DNA of 64,000 bases from Varanus komodoensis (Eukaryota; Chordata; Lepidosauria; Squamata; Varanidae): the NCBI RefSeq assembly GCF_004798865.1, contig NW_025336479.1, positions 8,014,485 to 8,078,484 of the forward strand, given 5' to 3'. Under the pieces are notes generated by a model that did not search any database, had not been told where the DNA came from, and saw only the letters and a list, made by a program, of their open reading frames with translations. Every line of letters starts with the position of its first letter. Positions within the stretch are counted from its first letter, which is position 1. The translations under genes were made by a program, and so were the position numbers. Shown piece by piece: positions 1 through 9,660 of this stretch.

Positions 1-317
1 CATCGCGACCCCATGGGCAACATTCCTCCAGGCCTTCCTGTCCTCCACCATCCCCCGGAGTCCACCCAAGCTCACGCCGACTGCTTCAGTGACTCCATCC
101 AGCCACCTCATCCTCTGCTGTCCCCTTCTTCTTTTGCCATCTATTGTTCCCAGCATTAGGCTCTTCTCCAGGGGGTCTTTCCTTCTCATTAGGTGGCCAA
201 AATATTTGAGTTTCATCTCCATGATCTGGCCTTCTAAAGAGCAGTCAGGGTTGGTCTCCTCTAGGACTGACCGGTTTGATCGCCTTGCTGTTCAGGGGAC
301 TCTCAGGAGTCTCCCTC
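1..317 (-). mobile_element. Bov-B (RTE clade) LINE, 3' part
   Basis: Read on the minus strand this is the end of a Bov-B LINE, a reverse-transcriptase retrotransposon common in squamates and ruminants. The minus strand is open from about 291 to the window edge and contains the recognisable tail motifs MKLKYFGHLMRRKD, GKRRRGQQRMRWLDGVTEA and EDRKAWRNVAHGVAM, the last ending exactly at base 1. These match the C-terminal end of Bov-B ORF2 that is repeated widely in cattle and lizard genomes. A stop lies in this frame at 292-294, although similarity to Bov-B seems to continue a little further upstream, so a frameshift is likely there. The 3' end lies off the window. It abuts a CR1 fragment on the plus strand at about 318. 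Dead copy. Confidence 0.85.
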
Positions 318-607
318 TACAAGTACCTGAAAGGCTGTCACAAAGAGGAAGGCCAGGATCTCTTATTCATCATCCCAGAGTGCAGGACATGAAATAACAG
401 GGTCAAGTTACAGGAAGCCAGATTCCAGCTAGGCATCGGAAAAAAATTACTGACTATTAGAGCAGTATGACAATGGAGCCAGTTACCTCAGGAACTTTCC
501 CATACTAGATGCACCTGGACAGCCATCTGAGAGGGAAAGTTTAACTTAGAGTCCTGCACTGAGCAGGGCGATAGGGTTAGAGTTAGGGACCCAATGGCCC
601 CCTGGCC
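318..607 (+). mobile_element. CR1 LINE, 3' end
   Basis: The order of motifs is that of the CR1 terminal region: tacctgaaaggctgtcac, then cagagtgcaggac, caagttacaggaag, gagcagtatgacaatgga, ctggacagccatctgag and finally gagcagggcgatagg. The same motif order is seen again at 40.3-40.56 kb. The normal end, a gggttggactagatggcccc-like stretch, runs directly into a TTCTC microsatellite where the CR1 tail would be expected. The copy is 5' truncated and heavily diverged. Confidence 0.75.
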
Positions 608-662
608 CCTTCTCTTCTCTTCTCTTCTCTTCTCTTCTCTTCTCTTCTCTTCTCTTCTCTTC
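608..662. repeat. (TTCTC)n microsatellite
   Basis: About eleven nearly perfect copies of a pentamer. It sits where a CR1 3' tail would be, so it may have grown from that tail. In frame on the minus strand it produces a false REEKR-repeat peptide. Confidence 0.95.
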
Positions 663-2486
663 AGAATAGCTGTGCTGTGCTGCCTGTCAGGTAGGAATTG
701 AATATTCACTGCCTGGTGACAGATTGTGCTAGGGTTAAGCAAGGCTCACATAACCCTAGAACAGGTTTGCTTAACCTTCACACAACACAACAAGCTGTGA
801 ATATTCAGAATATTCAGAATGATTACTGCAGTTTATGATGACTTAAATAAGCTACAGTGGGCCAATGTCTCTGTACTGCCTTTTGTTCTTCTTGTAAGTA
901 TGAATAGGATATCTACTCTAAGAACCTGGGGACCATCCATATCAGTATGTTTGAAGCAGAAGAGCTGCTAGCTGTTCAAAATAGAAATGCTCTGTTTATC
1001 TTTGTGTATGTAATAATTGCTACTTTGAGTGCTCTGATAAGGCAGCTCTACATATTTGCTCCTTTTGTAGAACAGTGCACTATTTCCCTTCCCACCTAAG
1101 TCAAAAGGCAGGGTTCAAGGAAATAAATTGGCATTGTTCTCCAAACTTTCCTTTCTTTTCTCCAGTCTGAGCTCTCAGGAGCATGATTAAAGAACCATTC
1201 TATTAAGAACTTTTTACAGTTGCATTTTACAAGGGAGCGAATGGCAGTGGTTTAGAAAACAGAGCAGAGCAAGTAGGTGTGATAAAAGCCAATTACTGAT
1301 CTTGAAAAACTATTGTGCAACCCAATCCTCAGGGTCATTTTAGCTGCAGCAGTGGGAATGGCCCCGTATCCCTGCAGCTAAGAAAAGTGGGATCCTACAT
1401 GAGGCAAGTGGGGCTATTAAAACCCTTTAAAGCTTTGTTACTTAAAATAATCCCCAAGACAGAGATGTTGCCTTAATGCAGGAAGTCTGAAGCAACACAG
1501 ATAGCCCTTAAATGTGATTTAAGGGACCACTGATAATCCCACCCTATACCTAAGGAACCCCTTGAACTGCAGAGCAGTGCCATCCATGGGCTGAGTCATG
1601 ATTTCAAAGCAGCAACACAAGTCACAACAGTTGCTGCACCCTCTAAAGAAGGCCAGGTCCTAGGGTTAGTGTGAAGACATGAATTTGGCTTTCACTGATG
1701 CTGTGGACCTTATATGTCCATATCCAGTTTGCACAGCAGCCCATAATATTATCACCTAAATGTGCGAAGTTTGCAAATTGTCCAAATCTATACCATCCTC
1801 ATCTCCAGACCCACTTATATATAGAACCAGCCTGAAATGCTGATATACACCAATTAGAAAATTATGTACAGCGTTAAGCATCTGAAGCAGGAGACTCTTG
1901 TCCATGAACGATCAGCCTTATGCCACAATAAATGCTTTTCTATCTCACAGCTTGGGTGGGAACACTGCTTGGGTGGTTTTTTGTGTGGGTGGGTTTTGCG
2001 ATCCTGACACAAAACTGTCATAGATGATATTTGCTTGGGAAAATACAGTCTTGTACAAAATCAAGCCACTGTGGTTTTGAAGTATGAGCAAAATCTGCAA
2101 GAGTTAAGGAGCAGCACGTAATACTTACAGAGCTTTCAGAAGGGAGAGGGAGATGGCATTTGCTCAGGAAGTAGGTGGGAAAGATGGCTGTTAACCATTA
2201 CTGACAGAGCGATTGTGTGTTAATTTGCATTTTTTGCTGAGTGTCCCTTCACAACAGAGGGAAAGAGAGGGATCATTAAGGAGAGATTAGGGCTGACACA
2301 CACCCCACAAAGCAAAAGGACCATTAAGTCCAAGCCCCACTTACAGTGTTCTCAGTGGACAGCTGCCTTTCAATAATCTGTATAACTTCTCTCTCTCCCC
2401 TGCTACAACTCTAGAGTGCTGGTTCTCTTTGATGCAAAGTCATATTTCTGCAAGGTTATGCTCCTGTGTTTGGTATTTGCAACAGC
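663..2486. other. unique non-coding stretch
   Basis: No gene, RNA or clear repeat recognised over most of this stretch. A short block at about 1878-1945 (gactcttgtccatgaac and cttatgccacaataaat) resembles the end of an old dispersed reptile repeat, but the match is too short to name a family. Confidence 0.5.
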
Positions 2487-2494
2487 AATTAAAT

Positions 2495-2617
2495 CAGGGG
2501 TGGGAAACCTTTGCCTTTCCACCGCCAACTTGTCCCTTCCCCACCCGGCTGAACTTGTTGGAAATTGAATCTGGCCTTCAGGCTGAAATATGTGCCCCGT
2601 GGTGCAGTGAAGTACTG
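2495..2617 (+). mobile_element. candidate short hAT-like element
   Basis: It begins with caggggtgggaaacctttgc, the CAGGGGTGG start typical of reptile hAT-type non-autonomous elements, and ends with CTG. The flanks are caattaaat on the left and caactaaat on the right, eight of nine matching, which fits an old 8-bp target duplication. The terminal inverted repeats match only weakly, so this is a candidate. Confidence 0.4.
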
Positions 2618-2635
2618 CAACTAAATGCCAAGTAT

Positions 2636-2881
2636 TGAGAGCCAGTGTGGTGTAGTGGTTAGAGTGCTGGACTAGGACTTGGGAGATACAGGTTCCAGTC
2701 CCCACAGGGCCAGAAAGCTCACTGGATAACTTTGAGTCAATCACTGATCCTCCGCCCAATCGACCTCACAACATTTCTGTGAGCATAAAAACAGAAAGCA
2801 GGATCATGTGAGCCACCTTAGGTTCTTTGGAAAAGAAAAAAGGCAAGATATAAAAATAATAACACAAATAAATAAAGTATC
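2636..2881 (+). mobile_element. tRNA-derived SINE (MIR/CORE-like squamate family)
   Basis: The head reads gagccagtgtggtgtagtgg followed by ttagagtgctgg, containing a good A box (tagtggttagag); the B box is ggttccagtcccc. The body has the family blocks gaaagctcactggataac, gagtcaatcactgatc and a region like cctcacaacatttctgtgag, then gagccaccttaggttc and an A-rich AAATAAATAAA tail. Apparently full length. A second copy of the same family is at 11.9 kb and a 3' half at 63.8 kb. The possible target duplication (aagtat) is too short to rely on. Confidence 0.85.
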
Positions 2882-3349
2882 ACCATGAAGCTATATAGGT
2901 TCTAAAAATAGTCCTGCTTCTTTGGCTTTATGAGCAATCTGACATGCAAAAAGGGTTTCAGGTAAAACTTTCCCGGCATGGAGATAAAATGAACCTTCAT
3001 TTGCTGGCTTTCTCTATGTCAGACTAGTGCGAAATGAGTAGGTGTGGGGCAGGCACAAATGGTGGCTCCCCTGAAGCTATAGCATTGATCTGAGATGTCA
3101 CCTATACTTTGAACATCTAAGAATCACAAAAGATTGCCATAGGCAAGGCACAGGGATCAGGATCAGAGGCCATACAGTTTATCTTCCCAGGAACTGTGGG
3201 AATCATCCCCTCCTTACCTTAGGTCAATCCAGGGTGATTGTGTTCATGTTGGTATGCTTAAAGTTTGAGTGGGAAATTGCTCTGTGTGAAAACTGACATG
3301 GGTATGAAGATCTTCCCCTGTGACACACATATGCGTAAAATGAAGTTTG
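2882..3349. other. unique non-coding stretch
   Basis: No gene or named repeat recognised. The short open frames here overlap on both strands and show no family similarity. Confidence 0.5.
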
Positions 3350-3682
3350 GGGCTTGAAAGAATACCTCTCCCTTATCAACCTGCCAGCCACTGAGGTCAT
3401 TAAAGGCCATTCTTCTGGTGAGCCATGTGGCTCTACAGAGTCTGCCCTTAGCTCCATTCCTCTGGACAAGGCAGCTCCAACATTATGTTGTTTTCAGCAC
3501 CTGCTGGAGATATCTTTATTTCAAGAGCTCTTCCTTGACTGACCAGCCATGGATCTGATGCTATACTGTCGTTATAAACTTTTAATAGATTGTTTTATTC
3601 TTGTTATTGTTTATTATTCACTGTTCTGAAATATGTTTCGATGTGGAGAAGCATATCAATGTTTAAAATAAATAAACAAGTT
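3350..3682 (+). mobile_element. L2-like LINE, 3' end
   Basis: The order cttgaaagaatacctctccc, a block like gaggtcattaaaggccattc, ctggacaaggcagctcc, a T-rich stretch and a gatgtggagaagcatatc-like end with an AAAATAAATAAAC tail fits the terminal part of the L2-like LINE family that recurs through this window. It is 5' truncated and strongly diverged. The 118-aa and smaller frames nearby are not intact ORF2. Confidence 0.65.
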
Positions 3683-3974
3683 ACTAACAACCATCAAAAG
3701 TAAATTAAAATTAGTCTTTAGGATTTTTAAAATTCAATGCTAGAAAACACAGGGCTCAAAAAAATCATTTAAAAAATAAATTGCTGGATTTAGAGTTTGA
3801 ATGCAATAGAACTCAGTTCAGTTCTCAATAAGGCTCTATGATTAGAAAAACTCCAAACTGAATGTTCAAATTTTATTTTCAGCTTGAAAGGCCATACACA
3901 GTAGAGAGGTTGCTCTTGTTCAAAAACTGCTACCATTAAGATTCCCACAGGAGTATTTCCCTGAACTGGTGACT

Positions 3975-4050
3975 GCCAGGCATGTTGGACTACAACTCCC
4001 ATCATCCCCTAGTGACTGGGGATTATGGAAATTGTAGACCGGCACAGCAA
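3975..4050. mobile_element. fold-back hAT-like MITE
   Basis: The palindrome is ggactacaactcccatcatc on the left and gattatggaaattgtagacc on the right, separated by a few bases. This is the core of a short non-autonomous fold-back element repeated at least ten times in the window. The outer ends are worn. Confidence 0.65.
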
Positions 4051-6484
4051 AGCACCTGTATCTGAGCTCTGAATTTTAGCAGCTGTTTCAGCAAATCGTT
4101 AATAGGTGGGAGAGGGATTCGTTTGTTCAAATATTCCTTCCATACTGCAGGTTCTAAAACAGACGCCTCCAACACCTGAACATTATTTCCTTACCCCACA
4201 AGAGCAGTTTTATCTGCTTCAGCAAATGAAGTGGACTAGAAAGAAAAGGAATCAGGGAGTGCCCTGCAAGCAAAGACAGGCAGGCAGAGCAAGGTCTAGC
4301 CTGAATGGCAATTCACATATTTACATATTTGCAGGTTTGGGGCTGGAGTGGAGTGTGAACTTGCCTCTACGTCCTGCTCCTGCCTCTGGGGCTTTTATGC
4401 TGGCAAGATTTGTGGCTAGATAATTCTAAATGACCATCTCCCCACAACAAAGCCACCCCCTTCAGATGTGTGCAGATGATATAGAAAATGGGTGGTTCAG
4501 GCCGATTTCATGAGGCCCTAATAAATCTTCAGTAAATTAAAGCTCATCCCCTCTCCTCCCCTTCTCAGGCCTTTGTCTTGCTAATACACATTAGGCCCTG
4601 GCTGGCTACACACTTTGAGGCCTTTTGGAGGTGAGGCCTGTACAAAGCTGCAGATGTGGGGGCCTTCGGAGACCTTTGCCCCCAATGTTAGCCATTAACA
4701 TCAGCCATGCCAACTCAGGAATTTCATCATGGCTCTCTCTTCTCAAAAAGGACTCAGAGTAACAACTTTGGCTTTTGAGGACTGAAAGGGAAAAAGATAT
4801 AAAAGAAGGGGAGAGAAAGAAGAGCGAATAAGAGTGAGAAGGTGTAAAAGAAAGATTCCAGAGGAGGTCTGTCCCCTTGTAAAGTCTGCTTTGCTCCCTT
4901 AAATCACTGGCTGTGGATGAAATGGTAATTCCCTTTCAGAGCTGGACACCAATAAAAGCCTTTACTGGTATATGATCTATCTTCCTGCTTCAGCCACTTA
5001 TGACCCTCGCAGAATCAGGCCATCTAATGAATGGCCCAAATGGCTTGATCCTTTTGTCTCACACTTCGGCGCTTTCTGTTTCCAAAGTCTGAATATAGCA
5101 AATAGCTAGGCACCTAAGCTAAGGTACTAGGAAACCATGATCTGCCAGTCCAGAGAGTCTCAAAATGCCTATGGTGGGCTCCCCAGACCTAAAGAGCATT
5201 AATAAGTAACTGTGCCTGCACTGTAGCAATGGCATAGCAACCCGCTTAATCTGATAAAGACCTCTAACTTGAAAGCTTCCCTACTTGCTCAGTTTCCATT
5301 CAAGAGCAGATTTATCCATGGTGAAAAAGCCCCATTATGGTATCCCTGAAGAGAAAAAGACAAGGGCCGAACAATGGAACAGTAACTACCTCAATTAAAT
5401 TGATGGCATCTTCAGAATACTATGTGTCACTTTCCTTTGTTCACGAATAACATAACATAACATAACATAAAACATAACTTTTGGATAAACTAGCTTATGA
5501 ATTAGAATTAATGGTCACATTTTTGTTTTGTAAATTATGGGTAGACTTATATTATGGACTAACCCACAAATACGAAAATAGCAAACCTAAAGCTTGTACC
5601 CAAACTTGAGCGCTTCAGCTGGAATTTTTCTGTTAAGCTTCTGTCAAGCACCACCTTTGAGCTGTAACACTACAGAGCCTATATATGTGTTAACTGTTCT
5701 TGTAAGCAGTGGGATTTACCTGTGCAGAATGGAATACAAAACTGCAGACTGAAGCAACAATCTGGATGGTCTGAGGCTTTTCCACTGCTGAATTTTTTCT
5801 CAAAACTTTTGTTTTCAGAATTGCTTCTCTGCAACATAAAGCCTGTAAGTTCACCCTTTGAGGCTTTGGCATAAGAATTCTTTGAAGGAAAATTGAGATG
5901 AAGGAACTGATGGGCAATGTCTATACTTCCCTTCACAGCATATTTCTTCCTTGTCCCAAACTCAGGGGAGGATTCTTTGGGGTGCAACTTCTAAATAGAA
6001 AATTGAAATGCAGATGCAGATGGCAAGCTTTGGTTTCCCACCCCAGAACCCATGCTTCCACCAGTGACAGCCACTTAACTGCTGTCCAAGCTTTACTTTG
6101 AAACAACTATCACCGGTTTGTTATTCTTGGGGGGGGGGGGGGGGCGAGGGTGGCATCAGAAATGTGCACGTGCATACATTTGGGAATGTAAGGTTGTTAT
6201 CGTTTTTATTTTAACTGTCTGCCTGAAATGTGAAGTCTTGCTAGCCAGTGTCCTAGTAAGTGTCTTCTGTCAAAGTCCATAGGCAATATTCATGGATATT
6301 GAGCAAGTGAGGCGGTGTACAGGTTGCTTTTTGTGCAACTGACAGCTGTCAACTGAAAAGCAAAGAGACAAAGGGCTTTTTGCCCTGAGAAGGGATAAGT
6401 GTATTTTCCCCCTTAGCAGAATGATCTCCATTTGTAAGTATTGCTCTGACAGTTCAAAGTGCTCTCTACTTCTCTACCTTTCAC
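4051..6484. other. unique non-coding stretch
   Basis: Nothing coding could be supported. It contains a small (CATAA)n tract at 5446-5478 and a 16-base poly-G run at 6129-6144. A 102-aa open frame on the minus strand at 5679-5987 has no recognisable domain and has another open frame overlapping it on the same strand. Confidence 0.5.
5446..5478. repeat. (CATAA)n short tandem repeat
   Basis: About six copies of the pentamer, with one irregular unit at the right end. Confidence 0.85.
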
Positions 6485-6525
6485 TAAGCATCCAGGTATT
6501 CCAGAAAGAAATACCTGGATGCTTA
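6485..6525. repeat. perfect 16-bp inverted repeat (hairpin)
   Basis: The arms taagcatccaggtatt (6485-6500) and aatacctggatgctta (6510-6525) are exact reverse complements around a nine-base loop, ccagaaaga. The right arm runs straight into an exact 13-bp tandem duplication (acatcccacccct, 6525-6550). The stem is short for a microRNA precursor. It may be a small templated-inversion event or a worn fold-back element. Confidence 0.9.
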
Positions 6526-6964
6526 CATCCCACCCCTACATCCCACCCCTTTTTCATGGGTGCTTACTACTGACTTTTGACAGCAAAAACCTTTCAAATG
6601 TGAACATTTTGTGAAGGGGGCAGGGTTCTGAGCAGACCAATACTAAAAACTAGAGGACCACACTGCAAAGGAAGAGGCCGTTGGGGCATGGGCGTTACCT
6701 GCTGCACTCTGACTGCAGACACTTACTAGGACTTCACAATTCAGGCAGGCCAAAGTGCACATCTGCACAAGACCAAAAGTTTGATTCAGTCCTCCCAGTT
6801 GTGAACGTCCCCAAAACAGTAATGAGCCAGTCACAGTCATTCCAAAGTGTCATTTGGGCATCAGTGAGCAACTGTCACTAATGGCAATACAGATAAGATC
6901 ACTAGGAGCAACAAGGGCTTTTTGCTGCTCTTGCTGAGTGGTTCATTCCTCCCTACAACCCAGC
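6526..6964. other. unique non-coding stretch
   Basis: Apart from the 13-bp tandem duplication at 6525-6550, no repeat or gene was recognised. Confidence 0.5.
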
Positions 6965-6977
6965 TAGGATTAATCTC

Positions 6978-7150
6978 CTGGGTTCAGATGAAATGACAAT
7001 CCATTGTGGATTCAACAATCCCTAGAACAAGCCATGGGTTATCAGAGTGGTTTGCTCCTTCAAAACAAACCACTCTGCAGGAAGTGGTTGCACAAGTTGG
7101 CAACCCACCAAAGTTAGCTACCCAAAATGAGTTGCCATGTCACGTCAATC
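6978..7150. mobile_element. palindromic non-autonomous DNA element (copy 1)
   Basis: It starts cctgggttcagatg with gacaatccattgtgg and ends gttgccatgtcacgtcaa. The same blocks in the same order occur at 37117-37260. Inside is a perfect 12-bp inverted repeat, cagagtggtttg (7043-7054) and caaaccactctg (7066-7077). The layout fits a MITE-like fold-back element; superfamily not assigned. Confidence 0.55.
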
Positions 7151-7524
7151 TTGTAATCTCTTTTGAAGCAAAGACAGGAATTTTTCCCATATGGTTACAC
7201 AAAGCCAAAGGCCTCTTACAGCATCAATGAGTCAACAAGAAAGTGTACAGTGATACAATTACTTAAGCAACAGAAACAGAGAATCTTCTTTTATATTACT
7301 TCCACAAATCCAAATCAACAACCAACCAAATCAGATCAGGTATTTATCTAATATGCTCATATAAGCAGAAAACTTAAAGAAACCTGTCATGTCCTATATT
7401 TTCTTGCTAGGACTATTTTCCCAAAAAGCAAAGTTCTCTTTGTTTCACAGTTTACACATTCACAGTTTACATACTCCTTTCCAGATGACTCAGCTGCCAT
7501 GTCCTATCATGTCTTATCATATCA
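7151..7524. other. unique non-coding stretch
   Basis: A-rich DNA with no gene or named repeat recognised. Confidence 0.45.
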
Positions 7525-7670
7525 CTTAGGGCAAGTGGAAGCATTTAAGAAGCCATTGAACAGCCCTCTGTCGGAGATAGTTTAACCTGGCATTGTGCAC
7601 GGAACAGGGGGTTGTTCTCAATGGCCTTATAGGACGCTTCCAACTGTACTACTCACATGATTCTCTAAGT
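7525..7670 (+). mobile_element. CR1 LINE, 3' terminal fragment
   Basis: It shows the CR1 end blocks gcatttaagaagccattgaac, then ctgtcggagatagttta, a gaacagggggttg stretch, and ccttataggacgcttccaac followed by a tgattct tail. Only the last 150 bp or so of the element survive. Confidence 0.75.
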
Positions 7671-9238
7671 TGCTGTCTTGGCACACAGACAAAAGACTGT
7701 GTTGTGTCCTCAAACGATAAAATGCAAGGCATGAAGCATAGGTAGAACAGGTTCCTCTCCTGACTTGGTCAGTGGGAAGAAATAAGTCATTGTTCATGTC
7801 TGCCTATTTTAATACAGGCATGTTTAGTAGTAATAATGATAGAAATAATAATAATAACCAGCAGAAGAAGAAACAACTGTAAGCCATTGCCTTCAGCCAT
7901 CTTATTGGGTGAAGGTCAAAACTGACTGGGTGAAAACATCTGAGCAAACCAGCTGGATTTGCTCCTGCACAAAACAGTTGCACAAAAACACTGACAACAC
8001 CTTCTGTGCAATGCCACTAAAACATGCATTTGTATAACTCCTATTGATTTCAAAAGTCTGCATAGAAGACGTGTTTCTCCTAGTTCCCATGTTAGCCCTG
8101 GAACCACTTAGTTATTTAGGGACCAATCCGGTTGAGATGCCTGTGACCCTTTGAATTTAGAAGATTATGGGAATCCTAGGCAGGATAGGAGCATGGAGAT
8201 GAAGCTCACCTGTGTAGATTACTCTTATCACCTGGAATTAGAGCCAGCACGGTTCTTTCTGTGCTGTCTCCAAGTAGGGAAAAAGGATCCATTACTGGGG
8301 ATATGTACAATCCTATGGCCATCTAGGTCCTGTCCACAACAAGGGCACACACTGCAGCTTACCTGCATTGGGCACTCCTCTTCTGCTGTTCCGCTTAGCC
8401 ATTTCCTTGCCTCTAATCAATGATGCTCCATTGGATTCGATGTCCAAGTCACTGCCAAGAAACAAAGGCAACCAAGCCACCTCGTGCTTTATGGAGCACC
8501 ACTGTGGTTGCTGCCTACCAGTCAACATTGATGTTTGCTTGATTAAGGGGTCATCTTATCAGGGAAGGGGGCGGTGGCAAGAAGGAGGGGTTTTGATTAC
8601 TGCCCCTAGGGGGCTCACCAGAATGTGTGATGGTGGAGGCATCCTTAGCCCAAGAGGTGACCCTGCTTGAGGCACATCAGATGGGGGCATGGTCTGCACA
8701 GAAGCATTGCTTGGTGGATTGAGTCCTTTGATTGCAGCCTGATTCACATACACCAGTACAAGTATTACCTGCTTCCTTACAGATAATGTGAGATGTGAGA
8801 ACTAGTTCAGATGAAAAGCATCACAATATATTTGAGGTGATGGCACAATGAAAGTTCAGCCAGTGAGATCTCTGGAACACTTCCATACATGGAAGTCCAT
8901 ACTTAATGTTACAGTCATCGGGTGATGAACAGGCATGTGTGAGCAGGTCTCCGAAATAAGAGTACAAGGGCTTCTCAACGCGAGAAGTTTAACCTGCAAC
9001 TTTTCTGAGGCTTCTTCTTCTGTTTTCTATGCCGGAGAAAGAGTGCATCCTTCATACAGGAGCTTCCCCCCTCCCGCACCCCACCCCACCCCACCCCCGT
9101 TTTGTTTTCTCTGCCTTTCTATATATTCCATTATCCAAGCACAAGATGGTGCTGTGGTATAGCTGCAGCAGAATTGTGACAATACACAAGCCTTCATTCT
9201 GGTTTGTTCTGCATTTGAAATAGTATAGCTGACTTTCC
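7671..9238. other. unique non-coding stretch
   Basis: It contains an AAT-rich patch near 7822-7858 and a CCACCCC-rich patch near 9075-9100. A weak CTCF-like motif (cccctagggggctc, 8603-8616, about 12 of 14 consensus positions) was noted. No gene was supported. Confidence 0.45.
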
Positions 9239-9250
9239 TCACTACATATA
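9239..9250. repeat. left target-site duplication of the Sauria SINE
   Basis: The sequence tcactacatata is repeated exactly at 9597-9608 on the other side of the SINE. Confidence 0.9.
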
Positions 9251-9596
9251 AAGGTAAAGGTTTCCCCTTGACGTTACGTCCAGTCATGCCTGACTCTAGA
9301 GGGCGGTGCTCATCTCCGTTTCCTAGCAGAGGGAGCCAGCGTTTGTCCGCAGACAGCCTCCGTGGTCATGTGGCCGGCATGACTAAACACCGAGGTGCAC
9401 GGAACCCTGTTACCTGCCCACCGAAGTGGTACCTTTTCATCTACTTGTGTTTACATGCTTTCGAACTGCAAGGTTGGCAGGGGCTGGGACGGAGCAACAG
9501 GAACTCACTCCGTTGTGCAGATTCGAACCAGCGGCCTTTCGATCAACCAGCCCAGCAGCACAGCGGTTTAAACCACTGCACCACCTGCATCCTGTT
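9251..9596 (-). mobile_element. Sauria SINE, full length, with target duplication
   Basis: On the minus strand the element begins with a tRNA-like head containing an A box around ggtgcagtggttta and a perfect B box ggttcgaatc (9520-9529 on plus). The middle holds cgaaagcatg-like and gtcatgccggccac blocks. The end is a Bov-B-like tail (agagtcaggcatgactgg) followed by ggggaaacctttaccttt. Sauria SINEs are known to share their 3' end with Bov-B LINEs and are thought to use the Bov-B machinery. The same 12-bp sequence, tcactacatata, flanks it at 9239-9250 and 9597-9608: an intact target-site duplication. It is the best preserved retroposon in the window. Confidence 0.92.
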
Positions 9597-9608
9597 TCAC
9601 TACATATA
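9597..9608. repeat. right target-site duplication of the Sauria SINE
   Basis: Exact copy of 9239-9250. It sits next to the (GT)n microsatellite that begins four bases later. Confidence 0.9.
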
Positions 9609-9610
9609 TA

Positions 9611-9612
<2 letters not shown>

Positions 9613-9656
<44 letters not shown>
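9613..9656. repeat. (GT)n microsatellite
   Basis: About 22 uninterrupted GT units, starting immediately after the SINE target duplication. It creates false cysteine/valine and threonine/histidine peptides in three frames. Confidence 0.97.

Positions 9657-9660
<4 letters not shown>

Noticed and set aside
488-742. REEKR-repeat peptide
   Set aside because: Translation of the TTCTC microsatellite.
5446-5478. CRISPR-like or satellite array
   Set aside because: It is a simple pentamer repeat; no spaced repeats of CRISPR type occur anywhere and the DNA is vertebrate.
6485-6525. MicroRNA precursor
   Set aside because: The 16-bp stem is too short for a typical precursor and the flanks do not extend the pairing.
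8603-8616. Second CTCF-type site
   Set aside because: Two consensus positions fail, including the third A; recorded only as a weak match.
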